Below the pieces are notes generated by a model that was not told where the DNA came from, ran no database searches, and saw only the letters and a program-made list of their open reading frames with translations. The position numbers were made by a program, and so were the translations under genes. DNA of 64,000 nt from a virus: IMG/VR virus record IMGVR_UViG_3300017971_000008, positions 62,001 to 126,000 of that record. One strand, written 5' to 3'. Position 1 is the first letter of the stretch; every line of letters begins with the position of its first letter. Positions 34,405-44,364 of the stretch are shown here, piece after piece.

Positions 34405-37308
34405 ATGCTCGTTGATCTAAGACAGATTGAGGATGTTCAACGAAAGTTTACCGAACTTGGTCAAGCTATTTCCGAGATGACTGACAGAAGTGACGATCTG
34501 TTTCAGGAGACTCTTGGATCTTTTGAAGAGTACAAGGAAGTCGTTCTGACTTTTGTTTCTGGCGGTACTTTGGAGTCCTTGAAAGGGACAGCGGATGAGG
34601 TGGACCGCCAGCAGTTTGGGTTGGCTGGCGTTTATTCTGAGTTGTCTTCCGGCTCGAAGGAAGCATTTCGGGATTTTTCTGAAACCATGCAGGAGGGCCA
34701 GAAATGGTTCGATGGTGTGGGTGACGTAAGCAAAAAGGTTTCTAAGTCTGCGGCCAAACTTGAAGTATCGAAAGCAGGTAAGCAGGCCAAGATGGAATCC
34801 CGCGGAGAGGTAGCTAAAGGGAAGCCTAAAGAAGCCGGGAAGGACTCTTTGGCGACTCAGGAGATGAAAAGCCTCAAGTCCCAGGTTGGTGGAATGCTGA
34901 CCAGGTTGAAGCTTCCGGTACCTGGTAAGATTCTTGCCGGTAGCCTGGTTTGGATGGCCTTCGGGTTTCAGAGGGAGGATCGTCTACGCGCTCAGGCTGG
35001 GGAGGTCATAAACACAGTCGTTACGATGTACGATGGTGGCGTCAAGAGAATGGTCAACCAGGCCACTGAGTATATTGCTGGGTTACAGGAGAAGCTCCAA
35101 CTTTCATATGGGATTGCTCGAAGTGAGACTCAAGGAGTTCTTAAAGCTTTTGCTGAAGGTGGGTTATCCGCGGAATCCGCTATCGACAAAGTAGACAAGT
35201 CTCTCGGTATGGTGGGTGAGTCCAATGTGGCGTTCGCTCTTGCTATTGACAAGATGCAGGAGCTGGCTGGGGGTACTTCTGCCCAGCGAATGGTTTCCTA
35301 TATGGCGGACTACGGGAAGACGCTTGAGGAGGCGCGGGAGACCACAGGACAGCTTATAGCGGCTGGTAGAGAAAGCGGAATAGGTACTATGCAGTTTGTG
35401 AAGAATATTGAGACTGCTGCCGGTACGCTGAAACAATTCGGGTTCGATATTGATGAAGTGATAGATCTTTCCAGGAACCTCCAGGGGATGTTTGAGAAGA
35501 TGGGTGTTCCGAAACAGTTTGCCGGTCGGCAGGCGGCTCTCGGGTTGATGCAGATGGCATCCAGTATCGCAGGTATGTCAAACGAGTGGAAGATGATGGT
35601 GTCGGAGAAGATGTACTCCAAGGAGGGTCTTAAAGGTATCGAGGCCATCCAGAAGATGGAGGAGGGTTTTGTTAAGATCGCCAAGGGGCAGAATAAGGAC
35701 GAGTGGTTCGAGGTTATAAAATCTCTTCGGGAGATAGCCATGACTGCGGCCCAGGGGGATGAGACTCTAGCCAAGCATATTCTCAGAAAAGGTCTCGGCA
35801 TTCCGGTAGAAGGTGTGAACGCTATAGTAAAGATCGGGGAGTCCCTTGAGTCCGGTTCGTTCAAGCAGGCTGGAGATCTCTTGAAGAACCATATGAGCAC
35901 TCTTCAAAATTCGTTTCTTACCGAACGCCAACGTACCTCAAAATGGCAGCTCCATATGAATGAGTGGATGGACACCGTTGCGAAGCTCGGTCAGGGGATG
36001 CTTTCGGTGACTGTGAATATTTTAGCTACTTTGGTTGCGTTGACTCGGGCGCTTCCTCAGATGCTTATCAACTGGTGGAACGAAGATAAGGCTGCAAATT
36101 ACAGGATTGCCGATACCATCAAAGGCTTCACAGACGGTATGTCTGACAGCATGTCGAACATCGGGCGCGACCTTTTGGACTTGGCCTCAAAGGGCAAGGA
36201 AATGGGGATGGATGTTCTTGGGCCTGCTGCTCGGAATCTTGTAAAAGCTTCCAGTTTTGATCCGATGTCCACCGGTCCTGGGCCGTCTGCTCGTGGTCTT
36301 GGCGGGACGGAGCGAGGTAACATCCAACGTCAGTTTGAGACGCCTACGGGGACTACGCAGGTTCGGGTGGTTACGGTACCTGTACAGGTTGGCGGTGAGG
36401 GTGGAGCCTATGAAGTTCCTGTTGCTGAGATGTACGCTGGCGGTGAGGGTGGCGACGTTCGGCTCTCCGGGGAGACCGAGCAATGGGTTGGGGGCCAGCT
36501 GTCTTTTGTCACTACTGAAGTTGATCAGATGGGTAATATCGGCATCAGTCTTCAGGGTAACTGCCCTTCTTGCGGGTTGATTTACGGTGATGTTTCGATG
36601 ACCACGGAAGGTGTTCAGGGAAGTTCAGTGTTCAGTACGCAGGATGAGGAGACTCTGGCCAGAATGTTGCGGAGTGAGATGGGAACAGATGCGTTCGTGG
36701 GCGCACGAAAGACTGAAGCTGTAGGTATCGCGCATACCGTACTTAACAGAATGAAGTCAGGCCGAAAGAAATACGCAGGGAAGTCTCTTCATGATGTTGT
36801 GACCGGAGGTCATGGTTACGGAGAGCAGGTGGGTAGTTACAGACCTTATGCCACGGCAAGAAAAGCGACACCGGCAACCAGGAAACTGGCAAGGGAGATC
36901 TTATCTGGCCGTCATGCTGATCCGACAGGCGGGGCGACTCAATTTTATCATTCTACTGGTGGTAAGGGTTATGGCAAGAAGGGTAGTGCGCCGAGTGAGC
37001 GCACGGTTATGCCGAAGTTCACCAGGGAGAGCGCCAACACCTTTAATATAAACAATGCGTCCTTTTGGGGCTCTACCAGAAGCACTACTCAGAGGGCTGA
37101 GAACGCAGATGCCTGGAGAAAAAAGGAACACGAAAAGTATGCTGCTCGTAGAGGGTTCGATCCAAAAAGCCAGTTAAAAACTTATGAGCCCGGTGGTGGT
37201 TTGGATTTTGGCGTGGCGCAACAGCAGCCGCCACCAATGTTAGCCCGTCCTTCAGAAGGTCCTGAATCAGGACTTGACTGGCTGACTGGTGGGGAGGTTA
37301 CAGGATGA
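34405..37308 (+). CDS. tape measure protein 2 with SleB-like hydrolase domain
   Basis: This 967-residue paralogue of the preceding gene has the same helical body and hydrophobic stretches near 172-190 and 525-553. A CPSCG motif near residue 722 could bind metal. Residues about 745-880 contain LARMLRSEMG, then GIAHTVLNRMKSG and YRPYATARKATPATRKLARE. This fits the cell wall hydrolase family around SleB, which cleaves peptidoglycan, with Glu at about 757 as candidate catalytic residue. This supplies the virion-borne peptidoglycan hole-maker. The last 50 residues are low-complexity. Confidence 0.8.
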   Translation: MLVDLRQIEDVQRKFTELGQAISEMTDRSDDLFQETLGSFEEYKEVVLTFVSGGTLESLKGTADEVDRQQFGLAGVYSELSSGSKEAFRDFSETMQEGQKWFDGVGDVSKKVSKSAAKLEVSKAGKQAKMESRGEVAKGKPKEAGKDSLATQEMKSLKSQVGGMLTRLKLPVPGKILAGSLVWMAFGFQREDRLRAQAGEVINTVVTMYDGGVKRMVNQATEYIAGLQEKLQLSYGIARSETQGVLKAFAEGGLSAESAIDKVDKSLGMVGESNVAFALAIDKMQELAGGTSAQRMVSYMADYGKTLEEARETTGQLIAAGRESGIGTMQFVKNIETAAGTLKQFGFDIDEVIDLSRNLQGMFEKMGVPKQFAGRQAALGLMQMASSIAGMSNEWKMMVSEKMYSKEGLKGIEAIQKMEEGFVKIAKGQNKDEWFEVIKSLREIAMTAAQGDETLAKHILRKGLGIPVEGVNAIVKIGESLESGSFKQAGDLLKNHMSTLQNSFLTERQRTSKWQLHMNEWMDTVAKLGQGMLSVTVNILATLVALTRALPQMLINWWNEDKAANYRIADTIKGFTDGMSDSMSNIGRDLLDLASKGKEMGMDVLGPAARNLVKASSFDPMSTGPGPSARGLGGTERGNIQRQFETPTGTTQVRVVTVPVQVGGEGGAYEVPVAEMYAGGEGGDVRLSGETEQWVGGQLSFVTTEVDQMGNIGISLQGNCPSCGLIYGDVSMTTEGVQGSSVFSTQDEETLARMLRSEMGTDAFVGARKTEAVGIAHTVLNRMKSGRKKYAGKSLHDVVTGGHGYGEQVGSYRPYATARKATPATRKLAREILSGRHADPTGGATQFYHSTGGKGYGKKGSAPSERTVMPKFTRESANTFNINNASFWGSTRSTTQRAENADAWRKKEHEKYAARRGFDPKSQLKTYEPGGGLDFGVAQQQPPPMLARPSEGPESGLDWLTGGEVTG

Positions 37309-38096
37309 CAGATGTATCAAGACTTTATAACGCTTCGTCGAGTATACCGGATTACGCGGAGTATTTTGACAGGGCTCTTTCACCTTTTGAATCCATTGGA
37401 TTGCGGGTACCGTTCTATCTGACCTCCTCGTTGAGGAAGAGTCAGAAGCAGAAGGGAGTCTCCCTGGCGGTTAATCCTAATAACGTGTCTTTCAGGTCCA
37501 CGAAGAGGATCACCAAGAAGGATACCCAGGGCGGTAGTGTTTTTGTTCATTGGACGAATCGTCTGGGTCGGAACAACGACATTCTTCAGATCGAGTTCAC
37601 AGGTCAGACCGGAAACCTGAATCTGAGACGCGGTGGTTACAAGAAGGGCAATCCTATAAACGAGTTGGCCGGTAGGATCTACAAGGGGGTGGATTGGTTG
37701 AAGGAGAAACAGGCCGAGGCGGAAGCCGGTGGTTTGGCAGTCGGTATCGAGCAGGCTGGTTCTGCTAAGAAGATGGCCGGTGCGTACAAGCTGGCCAATT
37801 TTCACAATCTGCATTCGTTGACCAGAGAGCCTGTGAGAGACCCTTTGAGTGGGGCGCCTGTGTACTACTATATTGTGTACAGCTCTCCTTTGTTCGGGAA
37901 TACGATGGTGACTTTCATCGGCCACTTTGACCGGCCACTTGAGTTCACGGATTCCGCGGACCCTTCGCCGTTCAATGCTCAGTACTCTTTCGGGTTCACT
38001 GCTCAGAATTCATATCCCAGTTTTGATCTGCTGTATCCGGTTATTCTGGCAAATTTAGGGCGCGAGTTTATGAATGACTTGGAGGATGATCGATGA
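37305..38096 (+). CDS. putative tail-tube initiator or baseplate hub adaptor
   Basis: The 263-residue protein overlaps the tape measure stop. Residues 55-110 contain LAVNPNNVSFRSTKRITKKD, GGSVFVHW and LQIEFTGQTGNLN. This NPxxV...KR...GG...W...I.F.G.TG pattern is seen in XkdP-type and related baseplate proteins that begin tube assembly. No LysM domain is visible. The gene order (tape measure, this, hub, spike) supports a baseplate-centre role. Confidence 0.55.
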   Translation: MTDVSRLYNASSSIPDYAEYFDRALSPFESIGLRVPFYLTSSLRKSQKQKGVSLAVNPNNVSFRSTKRITKKDTQGGSVFVHWTNRLGRNNDILQIEFTGQTGNLNLRRGGYKKGNPINELAGRIYKGVDWLKEKQAEAEAGGLAVGIEQAGSAKKMAGAYKLANFHNLHSLTREPVRDPLSGAPVYYYIVYSSPLFGNTMVTFIGHFDRPLEFTDSADPSPFNAQYSFGFTAQNSYPSFDLLYPVILANLGREFMNDLEDDR

Positions 38097-40648
38097 CGGA
38101 GAGGAGTCCACTCGGTTCCCAGTACCTCGAAGAAGATGTACTTTCTAGTGGTACTATTTACCGGCCAGCTTTCCCGGCATACCGTGTGTTCATTTACGGC
38201 CAGGAAGTGACGGACGATGTTACGGCAGTTCGGGTGAATCAGTCTGGCGGTAGTGCTGAGAGGACCGCAGGTTCGTGTACGATTACGATGAACAACCATG
38301 ATGACCGTTATGTCATCACGCATGAGGATATGTATGAGATTGGTAAGATTGCCAGGGCGTTGAATCCGAATCAGGACGGGGAGCTGCTTGCCGATGAGTA
38401 TGATTCTTTGAACGAGTTTCAGTATCTAAATAAGGACATGTTCGCAACACTCGCGTCTGATCCTGCGCTGGGTATTCCGGGCACTGGAGTTTACTCCGAG
38501 GATGAGGAGCTGTTGAAAAGGTTGCGGGACTACAAAGAGGAGCAGCATACCAAGTTTGCTTTTGCTTATGATGCTCAGACTCCATGGAACGAGATTAAAA
38601 AAGCGGTTTTAGCGGACAAGCTTTCTTATGTTAGTAAAGTCAACAAAACCAGAGATGAGAGTGTTCTGAACCAGCAGGAGCAGCGGGATATCCACGATTA
38701 CCAGTACCAGGAAGGTGCCTGTATCTTTCACTCGAACGATCCTGTCAGGGTTGCTTTTAGAGATCCTTATGATTCCAGAATTTGGTACTGGATGTTTGCC
38801 GGGTTTGTGGATAGTTGTACCGAAGACGAGGATGTCAACAGGGATTCAAATATCACTATAACCTGTACCGATGTATCCAAGATGGCGCGATACGCACTCA
38901 TACAGCTAAGTACGGGTTTCATGGACCCGAATCTTGCCGATTCGGTTAGGCAGTCCCTTGCCAATGTGGCGTCTACCGGATACGTTCCGTTTCAATCAAT
39001 TTTTCAGGGTTTTGATATTTTTGAGGTGCTTGAGACCATATTTTTTGGTTCAGCGTCCACTCGCAAGGCCATTACTGAGACCAATTTGGCGCAGATTTCC
39101 TCGATGAATCTGGAGGATATGCGGAATTATATGATTGAGGTAATGGACAAGACCGAGGCTGAAGTTGATGCAGTGATGGAGACGGACTCTTCTTTGAACT
39201 TTGAGTTGTTCCCGACTCTTACGGATGCCTCGTACAAGACAGTTACAACTATGATTCAGGAGTTCAAGCAGGCCTCGAAACAAGTTGTTCTGGATCGGGT
39301 TGACCAATTGGGACTCCCTGCGGTTACCAGTCCGCGGAATGTTGCGTTCAAGCGCAAGGATCAGAAGATTGGTCTGCATTATTATTATTTCCAGTATGAC
39401 GATGTTGAGGCTGAATCTCGTGAGAAAATTAGAGGAGAGGGTATTCGTGATCTGAATCAGTGGAATGAGATACTGCATCATCGGGTAAAGCAAGATGACC
39501 TAGACACGATGCTTGCTCTTTATGGGGATATCGCAGAGGACGTGCTTGAACAGATCAAGACGAGCCCTGCGCTTGTGAAAACGGACAGCATAATTACCAT
39601 GATCGGAACGGATATCATGAACTTTCCGGTCGGTGGTGGGCGCGTGTTTTTCCTTACCCCAGCGACATTGAACACTAATTTGGGGGATGTATTCGAGCGT
39701 GGTTTTGGTGATCTTAGTTCGATGCACAGCCATTTCAAAGATAGGCTGACCTACATCTACGACATGGCAGAGCGCCTGGATTTCAGGTTTTACGCTACGC
39801 CTAGAGGTGACCTTGTGTTTGAGATGCCGTTTTATGATTTCAATCCTCGTGACTTTACTGGGGAGAAGTACGGGATCGCACCACATAGCGACGTAGACCA
39901 GACAACCCTTCCCGCATACAACGATTTGTTCAACAAAGCGTATGACGGAGCCTACGATGTTGAGGAGGTCAAGAAGTTAACCAGTGTGGTTTTTGAGACT
40001 GCTGTGAAGGACGCGGATCTCATGATCAGAGACTGGGACCAGGAAGCTGAGTTTGATTGGGGGCGTGCTTTCACTATTGAAGAACACGAGCAGCTTGGCT
40101 TCAGCAACACGTCTACCGACGAGGGGGTCGTGACTGTCTATCGGGCCAAGGGTAATTTCTTCAAGAATTTGCCCAATCCGTTCGAGCCCAAATTCCAAAT
40201 TGTAACTGCTCCTGAGCTTATACCTACTTTGGGCGGTCGTCCCTATGATGGAGGGACTGCCGGGTTTTTGGAGGGGGACGCCGCGGCTGAAGTTTTTGCT
40301 GCGGTACAGCTTAATCGGTTGAACGCCGAAGCCAGAAACATAGGTGTCCCTATTGTGGCTAATTTCGGGCTTATGACTAATCGTCCTCTCTTTTGGAGGG
40401 CGAAGAACTACAATGCCAATATAGTGAGTATGCAGCACAGCATTGTGTGGAACTCCAGTCTGGACACGACCGTGAATTTGAACCAAGTGCGTGGGTGGTC
40501 CGGTGAATATGATAGTGATGGCCAGCCGGTGTACAAACATTTTGGCGGTGATCGGGCTTTTAATTTAGCTAATATTTTGAAGACAGAAAAGGGTGAGGGG
40601 CAGAAATACCGAAAAGAACCCGGTAAAGAACAGGCTCCGAAGAGATAA
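38093..40648 (+). CDS. baseplate hub protein, gpD/gp27-like
   Basis: The 851-residue product overlaps its upstream neighbour. It opens with VFIYGQEVTDDVTAVRVNQS and SCTITMNNHDDRYV, then VRVAFRDPY...WMFAGFVDSCTEDED...NITITCTDVSKMARYAL. This is the beta-barrel pattern of hub proteins of the gpD / XkdQ / T4 gp27 group, which hold the spike. The central 400 residues are a large insertion of helical character. The hub normally trimerises. Located directly before an OB-fold spike gene, as expected. Confidence 0.7.
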   Translation: MTERSPLGSQYLEEDVLSSGTIYRPAFPAYRVFIYGQEVTDDVTAVRVNQSGGSAERTAGSCTITMNNHDDRYVITHEDMYEIGKIARALNPNQDGELLADEYDSLNEFQYLNKDMFATLASDPALGIPGTGVYSEDEELLKRLRDYKEEQHTKFAFAYDAQTPWNEIKKAVLADKLSYVSKVNKTRDESVLNQQEQRDIHDYQYQEGACIFHSNDPVRVAFRDPYDSRIWYWMFAGFVDSCTEDEDVNRDSNITITCTDVSKMARYALIQLSTGFMDPNLADSVRQSLANVASTGYVPFQSIFQGFDIFEVLETIFFGSASTRKAITETNLAQISSMNLEDMRNYMIEVMDKTEAEVDAVMETDSSLNFELFPTLTDASYKTVTTMIQEFKQASKQVVLDRVDQLGLPAVTSPRNVAFKRKDQKIGLHYYYFQYDDVEAESREKIRGEGIRDLNQWNEILHHRVKQDDLDTMLALYGDIAEDVLEQIKTSPALVKTDSIITMIGTDIMNFPVGGGRVFFLTPATLNTNLGDVFERGFGDLSSMHSHFKDRLTYIYDMAERLDFRFYATPRGDLVFEMPFYDFNPRDFTGEKYGIAPHSDVDQTTLPAYNDLFNKAYDGAYDVEEVKKLTSVVFETAVKDADLMIRDWDQEAEFDWGRAFTIEEHEQLGFSNTSTDEGVVTVYRAKGNFFKNLPNPFEPKFQIVTAPELIPTLGGRPYDGGTAGFLEGDAAAEVFAAVQLNRLNAEARNIGVPIVANFGLMTNRPLFWRAKNYNANIVSMQHSIVWNSSLDTTVNLNQVRGWSGEYDSDGQPVYKHFGGDRAFNLANILKTEKGEGQKYRKEPGKEQAPKR

Positions 40649-40650
40649 CT

Positions 40651-41946
40651 ATGGGTGGTCGTATTATAAAAGCCAATGCAAACTCCTTCAACGAAAGGCA
40701 GGAGAAGGAGGATGATTTCCTCAACCGCGTCCATCGTGCGGTGGTGACGGATGTTTTTGTTAATGAAGGTACGGCGAATGTTCTTTTCGAGCGTTTGCCT
40801 TACAACAGGAAAGTTACCTGGCCGCTGGTGGGTCTTTCAGTCCCTTCTTCTGCTGTAGGTTCTGATGTTAGCGCCACCCAATCTTCCTGGGGCCGCTACG
40901 TTCCTCAGAAGGGCGATATTATGCTTATCGCTTTCGGGAATGACGGGATCGCCTACGCCATTGGCTATCACGATATTGCTTATGGGAAGATGGATCAGCT
41001 GGACGAGGAGTATGAGTCTCGTGGAGGTATTGGCTGGGGTGATTCTTCCGGGCGCCCTACACTTAAACCCGGTGATTGGGATTTTAAGTCTTCCAGGAAC
41101 TCGAAACTATATTTGGGCGCCCTTGCGAAGCTGTCCAGCGGCCCTCACAGCGTTGTTCTGGACAAACCCAATGGAAACATCACGATTGCCTCTACCCTCC
41201 TTCACGGACGCTACGGGGAGGCCTCAGAGCTGCGGAGAGGTGGTGCTCGACGCAGGAAGCTGGCTTCTGATACCAGCGAGACCGAGATTTACAGTGCCCG
41301 TGGTCCCACGAGTGTGGCTCAAGAGGTCAATGATTCTGTTAAGTTTGGAACAGGTATTCCAGGTGGAACGGAGATAGCTCGGGAGGCCCTTGGAGATGTG
41401 ATTGATGAAGCCTTAGTTATGCCCATGCAGGGAGAAGCCGGTCAGTACGTCAGGAAGCTCCTCCAGCTCAAGGATCTGGCCGGAGCCTTGGATGTGTACC
41501 TAGAGAAGATAGACACGGCTGGGAACGCCGTGACAGAGGCTCAGACGGCAACCTTATTTTCCTGGGACACTCCTTTAGCGGCCTGGGAGGTGTCGAACCT
41601 CAGTACCAAGATTGAGTCCTCCACCTCCTGGGAGGTGTCCGCAGCCACTGTGAGCCTGTCGGCTACCGGTACAATGGACTTGGAAGCTACCGGGAATCTC
41701 TCTCTTTCGTCTGATGTCCAGGCCACACTGGATGCGGTGTTGGTGAAGTTGGGAGAGGCTGCCGCAGAACCTGTGGTGAAGGGTCAGACTTTTCTAGCTG
41801 CTTTACAGGTACTTCTTACTCAGATGTTGCTTGACTGGACTCTTTTGGCAGGCAGCATTGGTATTGGTACCAACTCGATGGCTGCAATACCTGTTTTTCT
41901 CGGTCAGCTTGAAACTTTCAAGTCGGTGAAGGTGAAAACGGAATGA
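40651..41946 (+). CDS. baseplate spike protein, gpV/gp5-like
   Basis: The 431-residue protein has an OB-fold-like N-terminal domain: VHRAVVTDVFVNEGTANVLF, then WPLVGLS and GRYVPQKGDIMLIAFGNDG, typical of gpV/gp5 N-termini. The C-terminal 120 residues (about 295-345) alternate short hydrophobic and polar residues (ATVSLSATGTMDLEATGNLS), consistent with a triple-stranded beta-helical needle. It pierces the outer membrane. The gene lies right after the hub. Confidence 0.7.
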   Translation: MGGRIIKANANSFNERQEKEDDFLNRVHRAVVTDVFVNEGTANVLFERLPYNRKVTWPLVGLSVPSSAVGSDVSATQSSWGRYVPQKGDIMLIAFGNDGIAYAIGYHDIAYGKMDQLDEEYESRGGIGWGDSSGRPTLKPGDWDFKSSRNSKLYLGALAKLSSGPHSVVLDKPNGNITIASTLLHGRYGEASELRRGGARRRKLASDTSETEIYSARGPTSVAQEVNDSVKFGTGIPGGTEIAREALGDVIDEALVMPMQGEAGQYVRKLLQLKDLAGALDVYLEKIDTAGNAVTEAQTATLFSWDTPLAAWEVSNLSTKIESSTSWEVSAATVSLSATGTMDLEATGNLSLSSDVQATLDAVLVKLGEAAAEPVVKGQTFLAALQVLLTQMLLDWTLLAGSIGIGTNSMAAIPVFLGQLETFKSVKVKTE

Positions 41947-41996
41947 ACTTTAGAGGACACAGAGAGTGCATGGTATCCTGTGGCAGGAGGTTTTAG

Positions 41997-42494
41997 GTGG
42001 CGACACCGACAAATATTCTGGCGACCTGTACGCTTAGGTGGATTTACGAGCAGGCTTCTGCCGTTCTGAAGCTCTTGAAGGCGTTCATCCTGGCTTTTAT
42101 TGCCTATATCGATTTGCAGATCGCTTTTCTCCGGGCACAGGCTGCTCAATGGGATTTGTTATCTAAGGCAGAGCAGGTTGCTTGGGAGCAGTTTGAGGAG
42201 ATTCTGAATACCATCAAGGACGAGATGCAGGCGCTTCCTCAAGGCCCGTTGCCTGAGATTTGTCCAGAGTTTTACAGAGAACTTGTGGAACCAACCAAAG
42301 AGCTTTATGAGGCAACTATTACAGGCCTCACGTATTTTAGAGAAAGCAACAAGGACATGCTGTCCTATATGGATGAGCTGGAGCAGGCGATTGCTTACTG
42401 GGAGGCTACCAAGGCTTTGATGGTGGCTACACTCACTGTAATAGATGACGCCTTGTACGCAGCCTTGATGCGCGAAGCGGAGGATGTTCCGTAA
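41997..42494 (+). CDS. helical baseplate-region protein
   Basis: The GTG start at 41997 follows CAGGAGG. The 165-residue product is nearly all alpha-helical with a hydrophobic Ala/Leu-rich segment near 20-50 (LLKAFILAFIAYIDLQIAFL) that could be a membrane or coiled-coil section. No known motif. Its position between spike and gp25-like genes suggests a baseplate or tail assembly role. Confidence 0.5.
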   Translation: MATPTNILATCTLRWIYEQASAVLKLLKAFILAFIAYIDLQIAFLRAQAAQWDLLSKAEQVAWEQFEEILNTIKDEMQALPQGPLPEICPEFYRELVEPTKELYEATITGLTYFRESNKDMLSYMDELEQAIAYWEATKALMVATLTVIDDALYAALMREAEDVP

Positions 42495-42934
42495 TGGCAT
42501 GGACCCACAAAATAGAGAACGGGGATCTGGTCAGGAATCGGGCGACGGGACAGTATGCCCGGTTGGAGGGCAAGGCCAAAGTAGAGCAAGACGTGGTCAA
42601 CACCATGTCCACAAATGTGCGTAGATCGACCGGTCTGGGAGCCGGTCTTGATGAGGCGGTGGGCGAGGACCAGAAAGACCCGGTTTCCGCGTATTCGTTT
42701 GTTCCACTTTTATTCGATTTCCAGACCCTGGTAAGTAGCGGAATGGAACGGTTGCGGAGGGCTCAAAGGGCCAAACAGTTCAGTCAGCGGACGGCTACTG
42801 AGCTTATTTACGATTTTTCACCTGTTCAGCTTTGGCCTGATTTGGAGGATACTCGGAATGTCAGGTGGAAGATCAATGTGAACACGGTTGACGGACGGGC
42901 CAGCTTCACTAAAAGCGGAACGTTTAGGAGTTAG
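42494..42934 (+). CDS. gp25-like baseplate wedge protein
   Basis: The start overlaps the previous stop (TAATG). The 146-residue product has the size and final strands (LWPDLEDTRNVRWKINVNTV) of small baseplate proteins in the gp25/XkdS class. It contains ERLRRAQRAKQFSQRT helices in the centre. It lies directly upstream of the J-like gene, the standard order for gp25-like genes. The full lysozyme-like motif is not evident. Confidence 0.5.
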   Translation: MAWTHKIENGDLVRNRATGQYARLEGKAKVEQDVVNTMSTNVRRSTGLGAGLDEAVGEDQKDPVSAYSFVPLLFDFQTLVSSGMERLRRAQRAKQFSQRTATELIYDFSPVQLWPDLEDTRNVRWKINVNTVDGRASFTKSGTFRS

Positions 42935-42937
42935 AAA

Positions 42938-44362
42938 ATGGTTATCAGCAAAGTTACTGCGACCGAGTATTCCACTATGATAGCTTCCGGGGTGAACCTG
43001 CGGGACAAGACGCTCGACACAAATATTGCGGCACACAGGGATATTTTTATTGATCCTGTTGCTGAGGTGTTCGAGGCTCAGAATGATCGTATTGTCTATC
43101 TTAGTAATCTCACGAGTTTGAGGAATGTGGAAAAGGTAGTACCTGATGATCTTGATAGCATCGCTTTTAACGAAGCGATGGTTCGCTGGGACGGTTCAAG
43201 TTCATTGGCGACCGTTACTTTTTCCAGGGTTCAGATCCCAACTTTCGATATCACGGTACCCGCCAATTTCCCTATTGCTACGTTGGTTGATCCCGCTACA
43301 GGAGTGTCGGTCACTTTCAGAACGGTAGAGACACGCACGTTGTTCTTTGCTTCCCCGGATGCTTATTACAACGCGGAGACGCAGAAGTACGAGCTTAATG
43401 TACTTGTCGCTTCGGTATCCAGCGGCACCGAGACTGAAGTGGGTGCGTACACTATTACTAATCCCCTTCGAGCCCTTTCAGGGTTTGACGAGGTGGCCAA
43501 TAAAGCTGCCACTACCTCCGGTCGTGGAACCGAGACTAATGTGGAGCTGTCCAAAAGATATCTTCTCCAGGTGGAGGGGAACAACTTGGGAACCCCGGCT
43601 GGTGCAAAGAAATGGGTTCTGGATAATTTCAGCAGTGCCGAAGATGTGTATGTGGTTTATGGAGAAGATGAGAACCTTACCAGAGACCAGACGGATGCTG
43701 GCGCTGTGGATATGTGGATTCTTGGTGAGTCTCCGGTAGAACTGACATATACTACAACCTATCCTGGGGTTGAGCAGCTAATAGCCACTACCAGGCAGCC
43801 TTTAATATCGGTTTCACAGGTATCCACTTCAGGCGGTATCATTTTTGTGGAGGGCACCGATTATGAGGTTGTTACAGGAGAGGGCGAGTACTCTTACAGC
43901 GCACGAGGATCAGATGGTATAAAGTTTCTGGCAGGTGGGAGCGCACCCGCGGCTCTCCAGGACCCCGTGTACATAGTCTATTCCTACAACTCACTCATTA
44001 CCACCCTGGACTCTTTTTTCACGCAACCTGAGTTCTACAGTATGGGTATGGACAAGCTGTTTCGTTGGGCGCAGGCGCAGCAGATCACCATTGAAGCCAA
44101 TCTCAAAGTGAGTGCTGGTAACCCGGACACGGTGAAGGCGAATGTCAGAACCGCCATCTTAACGTATATAAACGGGTTGAAGCTGGGAGAAAATGTTGAG
44201 GAGTTCGATATAGATCGAGAGGTAGGAAAAATTATCGGTGTGGACAACTTTGTGTATGTGACACTAGCGTACCTGGGAGGGACCGGCGTGAACGATTTAC
44301 CGATAACTCCGAACATGTATGCACGTTTGAACGAGGCTGATATTGTGGTGAATCTGGTGTAA
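42938..44362 (+). CDS. baseplate J-like wedge protein
   Basis: The 474-residue product carries the baseplate J family layout: a helical N-terminus, a beta domain with FDITVPANFPIATLVDPATG and VSSGTETEVGAYTITNPL, then GRGTETNVELSKRYLLQ and GTPAGAKKWVLDNF. The C-terminus has VKANVRTAILTYINGLKLGE and a conserved-type IIGVDNFVYV. J/gp6-like proteins form the wedge dimers joining baseplate and fibres. Confidence 0.75.
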   Translation: MVISKVTATEYSTMIASGVNLRDKTLDTNIAAHRDIFIDPVAEVFEAQNDRIVYLSNLTSLRNVEKVVPDDLDSIAFNEAMVRWDGSSSLATVTFSRVQIPTFDITVPANFPIATLVDPATGVSVTFRTVETRTLFFASPDAYYNAETQKYELNVLVASVSSGTETEVGAYTITNPLRALSGFDEVANKAATTSGRGTETNVELSKRYLLQVEGNNLGTPAGAKKWVLDNFSSAEDVYVVYGEDENLTRDQTDAGAVDMWILGESPVELTYTTTYPGVEQLIATTRQPLISVSQVSTSGGIIFVEGTDYEVVTGEGEYSYSARGSDGIKFLAGGSAPAALQDPVYIVYSYNSLITTLDSFFTQPEFYSMGMDKLFRWAQAQQITIEANLKVSAGNPDTVKANVRTAILTYINGLKLGENVEEFDIDREVGKIIGVDNFVYVTLAYLGGTGVNDLPITPNMYARLNEADIVVNLV

Positions 44363-44364
44363 TC

